Positions 6,586 to 14,858 of a stretch of DNA of 29,029 bases are shown here, piece by piece. Location: NCBI GenBank assembly GCA_002344345.1, contig DDTL01000108.1, forward strand, positions 1 to 29,029, in the 5' to 3' direction. The notes under the pieces were generated by a model. That model did not search any database. It was given only the letters and a program-made list of their open reading frames with translations, and had not been told where the DNA came from. A program made the translations under genes and the position numbers. Position 1 is the stretch's first letter. Each line of letters starts with the position of its first letter. The DNA is from Saprospiraceae bacterium UBA2365 (GTDB taxonomy: Bacteria; Bacteroidota; Bacteroidia; Chitinophagales; Saprospiraceae).

Positions 6586-9500
6586 ATGACCATAGAACAA
6601 GCTGAATCTTCCTGGCTGAAAAAGCTACCCAAGCGGCTTTTATATACACTTGGCTTCATGTTTTTGATGCTGAGTGGATTGTATATAGTGAGCAGTCTTG
6701 AATCCGTTCAGAATTGGTACGGGCAAAGAATAGCCGGTTATCTGTCCGATAAAACCGGTTTTGAAGTTAAAATCAGTTCCATGCAATTCAACCCGTGGAG
6801 CGGTGTTAAATTGTCGGATGTTGAGATCATTGACCCACAAGGTCAGGTCATGGTATCAGCAGCATTTTTAAAAACCGGTTTTATTAAAAACCCTTTCTTG
6901 TTCATTTTCAACCAATCATTGGCATTCAATACTTTAGGTATCAAATCAGCCAGGCTTTATCTGCGCAGGTATCCCGGAGAAACCGAAACCAATCTGTCTG
7001 CTTTTCTTAAAAAACTGAGTGGAGAAAAAAAAGGCGGGAAATCATGTACCAAACTACATATTCGCCATGTAAACCTGGAAGATGTTCTTGTCGAAGATTT
7101 CAGTCATCCAGGCACCAGATCTCAATTCAGTCTTAAAAAGGCTAAGATCCGGGTAGATAAAATAGATTTATGTGATCAGATTTTCATTGGGGCAAAATCG
7201 GTACAGATCGCTGGTGGAGCTGTTGAAATTTCATTTCTCAGGGAGGATGAAGATACAGCCTACGATCAGCCGGATCAAACAGAAAGGGGTATTTTGGTTT
7301 TTGCGATCGAAAAACTCAGTCTTTCCGATACCAGATTCGAATTGATCAACCACAGAAGTGGACATTCATACCCTGAAGGAATTGATTTCAACCATCTCCT
7401 GATGCAAAAAATGGAAATGGAGGCCGAAGAGCTGACATTTGATACGGACCTCAACGTCCATGCCCGAATCGAACACCTGGCTTTTGTGGAGCAAAGCGGT
7501 TTGAAAGTGAACACGATGTCGGTTGATCAGTTTGCCATGACACATGGATTGATCGAATTTAAACAATGGGAACTTGAAACACCTGATTCATTCGTTGAAC
7601 TGGATGCCCAAATGGAGTATGAAGATAAGGATGCATTCAAAAACTTTGCTGATGAATTGTATTTCGTAGCCAGGGTAAGTGAGAGCGATCTGCAGACATC
7701 TGACCTTTTTTATTTTGTTCCACGACTGAGTAAAAACCAGTTTTTCAAAGATATTTCTTCCAAACATATAGAGTTCAAAGGATTGGCCAGGGGAACTGTC
7801 AACAATCTGAAGGTCAATGACATTGACCTTGTTATCGAAGGCGAAACCACTGCAAGTGGTTCTTTCCGGGCCAGAAATCTTACCATTCCGGATGAAGCTT
7901 TGATGAACATTCGGTTGAATTCATTCACGAGCAATACGCGGACGATCGTCAAATTCATTCCGGGAATAAAGGTGCCCGAAAACTTTCACAAACTGGGCAA
8001 TCTTCAATTTGAAGGGTCTTTTGATGGTTTTCTGGATGATTTTGTAGCTTTTGGACAATTACAGACTGACCTGGGCCAGATAAATTCTGATTTGCGTTTA
8101 CAGTTGACCAAGGGCGATAAACTTTCTTCCTATAGTGGAAAAATAGGGCTGCAGCAATTCAACGCCGGCAAACTGCTGGATGTTCCTGAATTGGGGCACG
8201 TTACGATGACTGCCAACGTCATGAATGGCAAAGGTTTTGATAAAAATAAAATGACTGCAGAACTTCGGGCAAAAATTGATTCACTTGGATTCAGGGGTTA
8301 TGTATACAAGAACTTTTTAATGGATGGTTTGCTGGAACAGAATAAATTCAACGGGGATTTCAGCATAGCTGACGAGCATATCGCTTTAAATTTTTCGGGT
8401 TTGATCGATTATGGCAAAGAAATTCCAGTGATCAACATCAACGGAGCGGCAAAAAGCGTCCATCTCGATCAACTTAATTTGTCAGAATTACCTATTACCA
8501 TCACTTCAGAATTTGATATAGACCTTAAAGGAAAAAATGCCAAAGACCTGGAAGGAACATTGACAGTCAGAGAAATGCATCTGAAAAACCTTGAAAAACA
8601 AATATTTGTTGACAGTGCGTTTTTGTCCACCCGGCTGAACAATAAAGATGAAAGGTATCTTGACTTTACATCTGAATTTCTTTCATTTTACTTTGACGGA
8701 AAATACGATGTTTTCAATATTCCGGATGCGATGTATTCTCTGATCAACAATAATTTCCCCGAATTGACCGAACCTTTACAATATAAACCAAAACACGGGT
8801 TTGATCCCGAGCATTTTTATGATTTCTATGTGTATATTCCTGACTCGAAAGCTTTATTGGAAATATTTCAGGATGTTGTTGCCCGTGGCCAGGAAATCAC
8901 GATCAATGGCAATGTCAATTACAAATTGAATAAAATCGACATTAATGTAGATATAGGAAAACTCAGTTATGGCAACTTATTTTTGAAGGATTTCAATGCT
9001 TATGCTGACATTCTCGATGATTATGGAACGGTACGTATTCAGGGTAAGGAACTGAAAATGAACAACCTGATGTCAGATCGTTTCACCTGTTCAGTTGAAC
9101 TCAATGATCAGATCGCACAATACGAAATCTCGATGAACACCAAAAACAAGGAGCTGGGTAATTTCAGTTTGAAAGGCTTTATGGAAAGCGCTGTGCATGG
9201 ATACCTGCACCAGATCAAATCGGGGAATGTAGACCTTTACGGAAAAACCTGGTATCTGACTGAAAACGGTCATTTTATAGTTGGGAAGAACTACCTGGAA
9301 GTAGAAAATCTGGGGCTCGTCCGAAATGATCAGAAAATCCATTTTGCTCACATGAATGATCATTTAGGTGTAAAAGCTATTTTGGACGGTTTCGACATCG
9401 ACTTGCTCAATGCTGTTCTTGATCTGAACAAAATGAGTCTGGGAGGCAAAGCTGAGGGCTTTATCCTGTTCCCTGAGATCATGAAAGGTAACTTCTTTTT

Positions 9501-11367
9501 CGAGGGTGCTGTCAGGTCAGGAGAATTGCTTATCAATAATGATCCATACGGAAAAATGACCGCTGTTATCCAAAATGATCTGGTAAATAATGATTTTTTA
9601 AACATCACAGCTTCTGTTGACAACAATATCCATCGCATAGATTTTGACGGAAAACTCAATAAAACTAACAAATATCTCAATGGCTTGGCCAAAATTCAGA
9701 AATTCCCAATTTCTTTCCTTGAATATTTCCTTCAGGATCTGGTAACCGGCACCAAAGGATATGTCAATGGCGAGTTAAAAATATTTGGACCGGTTAAAAA
9801 ATTGCAGTTCAGCGGGACCGGCATGGCATACGCGGGCGGGACAAAAGTGAATTATCTGGGAACCAGTTATACTTTTAACGAACAAAAAGCTACCGTAAGC
9901 AACACCTATATAGACCTTACCGGCATGGAAGTCAGGGATTCCAAAAATAACATCGCCTTCATTAAAGGTGGATTGAAACACAACACTTTTAAAGACATTG
10001 TGTTCGACCTGACCATTGAATCCAACGGTTTTGAAATTTTGTCTACTACAGCCAAGGACAATCCTGACTATTTTGGTTATGCCATGGGCTCATTGATCAC
10101 CAGGTTTACCGGACCGGTAGATAAAGCCAACATTTCAGTTGATGCCACCGTTTTTCCGGTATCACACCTGACGATCCCGGTAGATGATTATACGACCGAA
10201 ACAGGACAGTCCTTCATAAAGTTTAATTCAAAATTGCCATCCGAACAGGAAAATTCCAAACCTGTAATTGAAGATCTCGGCCTTGCGATCGAGATGAACC
10301 TGACTATCCAAAATGGTGCAACGGTCAATATTTTTCTGGATGAACAAGCTGGTGACAATATTAAGGGGCAGGGTTCCGGTGACATCCGGCTGGTTGTCCC
10401 GAGAGTAGGTGATATTGAGATGTATGGTACGCTTGCCATAGAAACAGGAACCTACCTTTTCACGGCCATCAATGTGATCCAAAAGCCTTTTTCTATACGC
10501 AAAGGCAGTCGGATCAGCTGGAGTGGAAGGGTGTTGGATGCTGAACTGGACTTGTATGCAGATTACAGAAATGAAAGTGTTTCACTTTCCAATTTTCTCA
10601 GCAAAGAGATCAAAACAGCAGAAGAACTGGCTGATGTTGCACGCAAAAGGACTCCGGCAGATGTCATCATGCACCTGACCGGATCACTGCTCCGGCCTAA
10701 CATTACTTTTGACCTCGAATTCCCGAATCTGGATGCAGAAGTGAAATCAGCTGCCCTGAGCAAACTCCAAAAACTTAGAACAGACCAGAACCTCATGTAT
10801 ACTCAATCGGTGGCATTGCTTTCTCTCGGAACTTTCCTTCCTGAAGATGACATCAGCGCCTTTGATCCCACCGGTTTATATTACCAATATGGGTGGGAAT
10901 TTGCATCTGTCATGATTTCAAAATACCTGACGGGGATTTTTGAGGAGTTGGTACAAAATTCCAGTTGGATCACCGGAGTGGATGTCGATGTTAACTTTGC
11001 CAATAACAGTGTGGTGGAAGGAGACCGGGATGACGGAAGTTTTTTCCCCGATGCTTATGGTTATGGAGCAAAACTTTATCTTTTTGACAATAAAGCGAGC
11101 ATTGAATTTGCCGGCAATTATGTTCACCGGGCTGCCATTTCGAGGGATAAGCGATATACCAACAATGGGTTGATCTTCAAATACTATTTTACTAAGGACA
11201 GAAAGCTGAGGATCGAAGCCTATACTAAAAACGATTTCGATGAGATCAATGAAATTTACAGGTGGAAATCCGGTGCCGGGCTCAATTTCACACACGAATT
11301 TGGCTCAATCGAAGACATGAAAAAAGACATCCAAACCGATATGAACGCTTTCACACCATCCCGTTAG
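6586..11367 (+). CDS. tamB: TamB-like translocation and assembly module protein (1593 aa)
   Basis: Very large envelope protein of the AsmA/TamB superfamily. These bridge the inner and outer membranes and move phospholipids or help outer-membrane proteins insert. A single N-terminal membrane helix (residues 17-37, containing LGFMFLMLSGLYIVSSL) is followed by an AsmA-like start (KTGFEVKISSMQFNPWSGVKLSDV) and about 1,000 residues of repeating beta segments. The C-terminal 400-450 residues match the TamB (DUF490) domain: LDEQAGDNIKGQGSGDIRL, GTYLFTAINVIQKPFSIRKG, and a beta-rich end typical of outer-membrane contact. No TamA/BamA-type barrel gene lies in the window. Its stop overlaps the stop of pabC on the other strand by 4 bp (TTAG). 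Confidence 0.9.
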   Translation: MTIEQAESSWLKKLPKRLLYTLGFMFLMLSGLYIVSSLESVQNWYGQRIAGYLSDKTGFEVKISSMQFNPWSGVKLSDVEIIDPQGQVMVSAAFLKTGFIKNPFLFIFNQSLAFNTLGIKSARLYLRRYPGETETNLSAFLKKLSGEKKGGKSCTKLHIRHVNLEDVLVEDFSHPGTRSQFSLKKAKIRVDKIDLCDQIFIGAKSVQIAGGAVEISFLREDEDTAYDQPDQTERGILVFAIEKLSLSDTRFELINHRSGHSYPEGIDFNHLLMQKMEMEAEELTFDTDLNVHARIEHLAFVEQSGLKVNTMSVDQFAMTHGLIEFKQWELETPDSFVELDAQMEYEDKDAFKNFADELYFVARVSESDLQTSDLFYFVPRLSKNQFFKDISSKHIEFKGLARGTVNNLKVNDIDLVIEGETTASGSFRARNLTIPDEALMNIRLNSFTSNTRTIVKFIPGIKVPENFHKLGNLQFEGSFDGFLDDFVAFGQLQTDLGQINSDLRLQLTKGDKLSSYSGKIGLQQFNAGKLLDVPELGHVTMTANVMNGKGFDKNKMTAELRAKIDSLGFRGYVYKNFLMDGLLEQNKFNGDFSIADEHIALNFSGLIDYGKEIPVININGAAKSVHLDQLNLSELPITITSEFDIDLKGKNAKDLEGTLTVREMHLKNLEKQIFVDSAFLSTRLNNKDERYLDFTSEFLSFYFDGKYDVFNIPDAMYSLINNNFPELTEPLQYKPKHGFDPEHFYDFYVYIPDSKALLEIFQDVVARGQEITINGNVNYKLNKIDINVDIGKLSYGNLFLKDFNAYADILDDYGTVRIQGKELKMNNLMSDRFTCSVELNDQIAQYEISMNTKNKELGNFSLKGFMESAVHGYLHQIKSGNVDLYGKTWYLTENGHFIVGKNYLEVENLGLVRNDQKIHFAHMNDHLGVKAILDGFDIDLLNAVLDLNKMSLGGKAEGFILFPEIMKGNFFFEGAVRSGELLINNDPYGKMTAVIQNDLVNNDFLNITASVDNNIHRIDFDGKLNKTNKYLNGLAKIQKFPISFLEYFLQDLVTGTKGYVNGELKIFGPVKKLQFSGTGMAYAGGTKVNYLGTSYTFNEQKATVSNTYIDLTGMEVRDSKNNIAFIKGGLKHNTFKDIVFDLTIESNGFEILSTTAKDNPDYFGYAMGSLITRFTGPVDKANISVDATVFPVSHLTIPVDDYTTETGQSFIKFNSKLPSEQENSKPVIEDLGLAIEMNLTIQNGATVNIFLDEQAGDNIKGQGSGDIRLVVPRVGDIEMYGTLAIETGTYLFTAINVIQKPFSIRKGSRISWSGRVLDAELDLYADYRNESVSLSNFLSKEIKTAEELADVARKRTPADVIMHLTGSLLRPNITFDLEFPNLDAEVKSAALSKLQKLRTDQNLMYTQSVALLSLGTFLPEDDISAFDPTGLYYQYGWEFASVMISKYLTGIFEELVQNSSWITGVDVDVNFANNSVVEGDRDDGSFFPDAYGYGAKLYLFDNKASIEFAGNYVHRAAISRDKRYTNNGLIFKYYFTKDRKLRIEAYTKNDFDEINEIYRWKSGAGLNFTHEFGSIEDMKKDIQTDMNAFTPSR

Positions 11368-11963
11368 AAAATGATATTGGACACAGGCAACCAATCTGTA
11401 TCTTCCAGATCCATCATCGCATTGATGCATTTAAATGCATCATAAGTTTGCAGTTCACTGACCAGGATCTTACGTGGCCGGATCCTTCCCTGATCGATGT
11501 AACTTTGTCTTTTGGTACCCCGGAGCAATGGTTGTTCCGGTGTATACAAACTCTTGTTTTTTCTGAAAACCAGATTGGCTACGGAACTGTCTGTGAGCAT
11601 TCGATCCACAACAATGATGATGTCGTCGCAGGCCTGTTTGTGCAACATTAAATCATTGATAACCGATCTGTCAGTATATTTGTAAGGGTAAAACCTCTTT
11701 ACAACATGAACTACCCTGAAAAAAATTTTCTCTTTCAGGAAATAAGATTCAAAACTGGTATCCAAAGAACCCAGATCATACAAAACCCTGCATTTAACCA
11801 CCTGGTCGTTCAATTGCGCGGGACAAGTGATCTGTTCGCTCAGCAAGATCGGGTTGAGTACCTGATACATGTCACGGATCGTTTTGTCCATTCTTTGCTG
11901 ATGGAACTCCAGGTTCCTAACCTGCCCATGATCTATTTTTATGGTTTCAAGAAACGGGTACAT
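11364..11963 (-). CDS. pabC: Class IV aminotransferase-fold protein, probable aminodeoxychorismate lyase (199 aa)
   Basis: Probable 4-amino-4-deoxychorismate lyase, releasing p-aminobenzoate and pyruvate for folate synthesis. FLETIKIDHGQVRNLEFHQQRM (residues 4-25) is the characteristic start of the family. YKYTDR (94-99) holds the likely PLP-binding Lys95, and LTDSSVANLVFRKN is the cofactor-site strand. At 199 aa it is shorter than classic PabC (about 270 aa) but similar to the compact Bacteroidota type. The start codon lies inside the end of pabB (17-bp overlap), so translation is coupled. The neighbouring pabB and divergent pabA support the function. A branched-chain aminotransferase is excluded by length. 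Confidence 0.85.
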   Translation of the reverse strand: MYPFLETIKIDHGQVRNLEFHQQRMDKTIRDMYQVLNPILLSEQITCPAQLNDQVVKCRVLYDLGSLDTSFESYFLKEKIFFRVVHVVKRFYPYKYTDRSVINDLMLHKQACDDIIIVVDRMLTDSSVANLVFRKNKSLYTPEQPLLRGTKRQSYIDQGRIRPRKILVSELQTYDAFKCINAMMDLEDTDWLPVSNIIF

Positions 11964-12918
11964 ATACTTTATCTATCAATTCCTGATATTCTTTTTCGGA
12001 CACACTTTTGCCGGTGATCCCGCCTCCGCTCCTGAAGATCAATTGCTGACCAGAATGTTCGATGTATCGTATCATTACGGCGCTGTCAACAGAATCCCCA
12101 TCAAAATAACCAAAAACTCCGGTATAAAATCCTCTGGGTCCCGCTTCAGCAGCCCTGATGATCTCCATAGTCTTTTTTTTGGGTGCACCGCTAACCGAAC
12201 CGGCAGGCAGCAGCTCAAAAAGGATATCCCCTATCCTTTCCTGCCAGCCCCTCGAAAGTCTTCCCGCAATTTCTGAACTCGTCTGGAACAGTCCACCAAG
12301 GGCAGTTTCTATTTTCTCCAGGTATCTGAATCTATTCACAACAATTCGATCAGCCACCATTGAAAGGTCATTTCTCATGAGATCCACAATGGTGTAGTGT
12401 TCAGATACCTCCTTCGGATCGTTCATCAACAGTTCAGCGGCATCCAGGATGGAAGCATCAATGGTTCCTTTCATCGGGAAGGTAAATATTTGGTTTTCGC
12501 TGATTTTGATAAACGTTTCCGGAGAAAAGACCAAAAAATCTCCCGGTAAACATAATTTATATTTTGCCCTGCTGATGAAAAATAATTGTTCCAGTGAATA
12601 ATTCGTCTTCACCAGGGTTGGGTACGTCAGATTGAGGAGATATGAATTGCCGTGCCGAATATGCTGCATGACCAGGTCAAATCCATTTTGATAAATGCAG
12701 AAAGGAACCGGTAAGGTTTCCCAGTGCAATGGAAAAGGGATTTGTCCCGGATCAGGCAATTTTTGAAGGTTTCTGATGTCAAAATATAGCTCCTGTTCCA
12801 TTGCTTCCTGCATGGTCAAAATTCTTGGTTTTTCCATTTCGAAATCAATGATAAAAATAAATGGAATGCGTTGCGTTCCCAGGGTATTCATTTTTTTTCG
12901 AGCTTCATCTTTCTCCAT
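11947..12918 (-). CDS. pabB: Aminodeoxychorismate synthase component I (323 aa)
   Basis: With PabA converts chorismate and glutamine to 4-amino-4-deoxychorismate. The chorismate-binding domain fills the protein: PMKGT (148-152), with the Lys that marks PabB-type enzymes, then EHYTIVDLMRNDL, LPAGSVSGAPKKKT (about 237-250) and GFYTGVFGYFDG. It is the short type without the long N-terminal tryptophan-binding region. The open frame runs 76 codons further upstream, but that part has no family resemblance. The ATG at 12918 gives the usual N-terminus (MNTLGTQRIPFIFIIDFE follows shortly) and lies right after an exact promoter box. The gene overlaps pabC by 17 bp and forms a two-gene unit. Confidence 0.9.
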   Translation of the reverse strand: MEKDEARKKMNTLGTQRIPFIFIIDFEMEKPRILTMQEAMEQELYFDIRNLQKLPDPGQIPFPLHWETLPVPFCIYQNGFDLVMQHIRHGNSYLLNLTYPTLVKTNYSLEQLFFISRAKYKLCLPGDFLVFSPETFIKISENQIFTFPMKGTIDASILDAAELLMNDPKEVSEHYTIVDLMRNDLSMVADRIVVNRFRYLEKIETALGGLFQTSSEIAGRLSRGWQERIGDILFELLPAGSVSGAPKKKTMEIIRAAEAGPRGFYTGVFGYFDGDSVDSAVMIRYIEHSGQQLIFRSGGGITGKSVSEKEYQELIDKVYVPVS

Positions 12919-12924
12919 AGCCTG

Positions 12925-12932
12925 CAAATATA
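12925..12932 (-). promoter_or_regulatory. -7 promoter box of pabBC
   Basis: Read on the minus strand this is TATATTTG, an exact TAnnTTTG match. It ends only 6 bases before the pabB ATG at 12918, which predicts a nearly leaderless mRNA and supports this start over the upstream open frame. Confidence 0.55.
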
Positions 12933-13341
12933 TATTAAGTTGCGTGATTTTTATGATAACTGTTTGAATTGGTAAACCGTATTTATCCAACTGATCATTG
13001 GCATAAACCTGGCCGATCATCCCGGAAGTATGTTTTATTCGAGTGGATTTGCCAATGCCACTTTCACTACAGTTTTTAACGGGACTAAAATTAATTTCAA
13101 TACGATGAGAGATTTCTACATCCTTATCTGGACAAGCCAGAACCAAAGATCAAAATTCTTTAAGTTCTGCCAAAAAAAACCAATTCTACATTAAGACACT
13201 ATTTGTTTTAGCAAAACAACATATCATCATTTTAACGAACAACATGTTGATTATTTTTGGTTCCTTAGCGCCTAAAATGAATGGTTTCCCCACTTTAAAC
13301 TAAATTCACCTTTTGAACGTTGAATTGTTTTATTATTAAAG
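12933..13341. other. Intergenic region between divergent pabBC and pabA
   Basis: About 410 bases. The minus strand stays open up to 13146, but its translation shows no family similarity and is judged non-coding. CTTTTG at 13309-13314 could be a -33 element for pabA; no matching -7 box is seen. Nothing else is recognised. Confidence 0.5.
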
Positions 13342-13938
13342 ATGAGTTTACTGATCATAGACAATAAAGATTCATTTACCTTCAACCTGGTTGAATTGTT
13401 CCGTACCATTTACCCAGGCACAATAAAGGTCATTGAATATGAACAGGTGAATCTGCAAGAGTGGCAAAAACATACTTTTGTGGTCATTTCCCCAGGACCG
13501 GGATTACCTGAAGATTTTCCCCATTACTCAGAATGGATCGGACATCTCAGACCTGAACAGACTTTACTTGGTATCTGCATGGGACATGAGATCATCGCAA
13601 CATATTTCGGAGGAAAGTTGAAACAAATGGATATTGTGTCACATGGGGTTTCAAGTGATATCTATTTCACAAGCAATACTGACAGATTGTTTTCAGGGCT
13701 GTCTGAGCCTGTCGGGGTTGGTCTTTACCATTCCTGGATCGTATCGGAAATCGGATTACCTGATTGTCTGGAGATAACTGCCCGGGACAAACAAGGACAG
13801 ATCATGGCTATCCGCCACAGGCATAAAAATATCAGCAGCGTTCAGTTCCATCCTGAATCATATATCACCAAATCAGGCAAATCCATGATGGAAAACTGGT
13901 TTTCAGATAAGGGATTTACCGTTTTATCTGGGAAATAA
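13342..13938 (+). CDS. pabA: Glutamine amidotransferase, aminodeoxychorismate synthase component II (198 aa)
   Basis: Class I glutamine amidotransferase that supplies ammonia to PabB. LLIIDNKDSFTFNLV (residues 3-17) is the PabA/TrpG start, and ISPGPGLPED (49-58) forms the oxyanion region. GICMGHE carries the nucleophile Cys79, with Met-Gly-His-Glu in place of the usual Leu-Gly-His-Gln. VQFHPES supplies His170 and Glu172, completing the triad. TrpG cannot be excluded by sequence alone, but the neighbouring pabBC and the absence of other trp genes favour PabA. It is transcribed away from pabBC. Confidence 0.9.
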   Translation: MSLLIIDNKDSFTFNLVELFRTIYPGTIKVIEYEQVNLQEWQKHTFVVISPGPGLPEDFPHYSEWIGHLRPEQTLLGICMGHEIIATYFGGKLKQMDIVSHGVSSDIYFTSNTDRLFSGLSEPVGVGLYHSWIVSEIGLPDCLEITARDKQGQIMAIRHRHKNISSVQFHPESYITKSGKSMMENWFSDKGFTVLSGK

Positions 13939-13990
13939 TGAGTTTTTTACATATTTTTTTAAAAATTATTTCAAAATTCAAATATAATTG

Positions 13991-13998
13991 TACCTTTG
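13991..13998 (+). promoter_or_regulatory. -7 promoter box for tRNA-Arg and rpmB cluster
   Basis: TACCTTTG is an exact TAnnTTTG match ending 18 bases before the mature tRNA 5' end. The tRNA and the ribosomal-protein genes downstream are closely spaced and likely share it. Confidence 0.6.
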
Positions 13999-14016
13999 CG
14001 CTTCGAATTTAAACGG

Positions 14017-14090
14017 GGCTCCGTAGCTTAATTGGATAGAGTACCTGACTACGGATCAGGAGGTTGAAGGTTCGAGTCCTTCCGGAGTCA
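14017..14090 (+). tRNA. tRNA-Arg(ACG)
   Basis: A 74-base cloverleaf. The acceptor stem is GGCTCCG (14017-14023) with CGGAGTC (14083-14089), discriminator A. The anticodon stem CCTGA/TCAGG encloses loop CTACGGA with anticodon ACG at 14051-14053. The T arm is GAAGG-TTCGAGT-CCTTC. The A at anticodon position 34 is expected to become inosine, reading CGU, CGC and CGA. The CCA end is not encoded. It lies 38 bases before rpmB. Confidence 0.96.
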
Positions 14091-14128
14091 CTATCAAGTC
14101 TCTGGGATTAAATAAAAGAATAGAGAAA

Positions 14129-14377
14129 ATGGCAAGAATTGATGTATTAACCGGCAAAAAGCCGATCACGGGTCACAGCGTTTCACACTCTAATGTGAAA
14201 ACAAACAGGTGGTTTGCACCAAATTTGCAGAAGAAACGTTTTTATATACCCGAATTGGACAAATGGGTGACCATGAAAGTGGCTACCAGTACGATCAGAA
14301 CGATGAACAAATTAGGTGTTTATGCATATCTCAAAAAGCTCCAAAAGCAAGGAGTTGATGTAGGCATTAAATTGTAA
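14129..14377 (+). CDS. rpmB: Large-subunit ribosomal protein bL28 (82 aa)
   Basis: Ribosomal protein of the 50S subunit. MARIDVLTGKKPITGHSVSH is the bL28 start, followed by the basic RWFAPNLQKKRF motif (27-38) and a Thr-Ile-Arg-Thr central strand. Length is normal. No zinc-binding Cys pair is present. It is the first protein gene of a tRNA - rpmB - rpmG - DUF4295 - ftsY run, a gene order common in Bacteroidota, with an 18-base gap to rpmG. Confidence 0.97.
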   Translation: MARIDVLTGKKPITGHSVSHSNVKTNRWFAPNLQKKRFYIPELDKWVTMKVATSTIRTMNKLGVYAYLKKLQKQGVDVGIKL

Positions 14378-14395
14378 TAGCAAAAAAACATTATT

Positions 14396-14584
14396 ATGGC
14401 AAAGAAGAGCAAAGGCAACAGATTCCAGATAATTTTGGAGTGCACTGAACACAAAGCCAGTGGAATGCCGGGTACATCCAGGTACTTCACTCAGAAAAAC
14501 AAAAAAAATACGCCTGAAAGGCTGGAGTTGATGAAATACAACCCCATTTTGAGGAAACACACGATTCATAAAGAAATAAAATAA
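14396..14584 (+). CDS. rpmG: Large-subunit ribosomal protein bL33 (62 aa)
   Basis: 50S ribosomal protein. MAKKSKGNRFQIILECTEHK and the later RYFTQKNKKNTPERLELMKY are bL33 signatures; KYNPILRKHTIHKE closes the protein. There is a single Cys at residue 16, so this is the zinc-independent type. It sits 6 bases before the next gene, so the two are co-translated or at least co-transcribed. Confidence 0.97.
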   Translation: MAKKSKGNRFQIILECTEHKASGMPGTSRYFTQKNKKNTPERLELMKYNPILRKHTIHKEIK

Positions 14585-14590
14585 GCACTC

Positions 14591-14767
14591 ATGGCTAAAG
14601 TAAGTAAAAACGCAAAAATTGCTCAAAGGGCAGCAAATGCAGGTACTGGTAAAGATTTTGTGAAGATCGTAAAAAGTATCAAAGATCCTGTTACCGGAAA
14701 ATATACTTATAAAGAAGTGATGATCCATAAGGATGAAATGCAAAATTTCCTCGGAGATCAAAAGTAA
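14591..14767 (+). CDS. DUF4295 ribosome-associated protein (58 aa)
   Basis: A short basic protein starting MAKVSKNAKIAQRAANAG, followed by KDFVKIVKSIKDPVTGKY and ending in NFLGDQK. This matches the DUF4295 family found next to rpmG in Bacteroidota. From memory, this family corresponds to an extra ribosomal protein (bL38) seen in a Flavobacterium ribosome structure; that assignment should be confirmed. The position 6 bases after rpmG and before a strong terminator fits a ribosomal role. Confidence 0.88.
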   Translation: MAKVSKNAKIAQRAANAGTGKDFVKIVKSIKDPVTGKYTYKEVMIHKDEMQNFLGDQK

Positions 14768-14792
14768 ACTATTCCCTTAATGGAATAAAAGT

Positions 14793-14831
14793 ATAAAAGG
14801 CTTTCTTGTTTAAAGGAAGCCTTTTATTTTT
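14793..14831 (+). terminator. Intrinsic terminator of the rpmB cluster
   Basis: An 11-bp perfect stem (ATAAAAGGCTT at 14793-14803, complement at 14817-14827) is followed by a T-run at 14827-14831. It lies 25 bases after the DUF4295 stop and separates the ribosomal unit from ftsY. Confidence 0.8.
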
Positions 14832-14836
14832 AATCC

Positions 14837-14844
14837 TATATTTG
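14837..14844 (+). promoter_or_regulatory. -7 promoter box for ftsY
   Basis: TATATTTG, an exact TAnnTTTG match, lies between the terminator and the ftsY ATG at 14859. It implies a leader of about 9 bases and transcription independent of the ribosomal genes. Confidence 0.55.
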
Positions 14845-14858
14845 TAAAAAATTCATTT

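Noticed and set aside
11262..12276. Plus-strand frames across pabC and pabB
   Set aside because: Shadows of the minus-strand folate genes, which have clear family motifs.
12919..13146. Upstream extension of the pabB frame (76 codons)
   Set aside because: No resemblance to PabB N-termini, and a promoter box sits inside it directly before the ATG at 12918.
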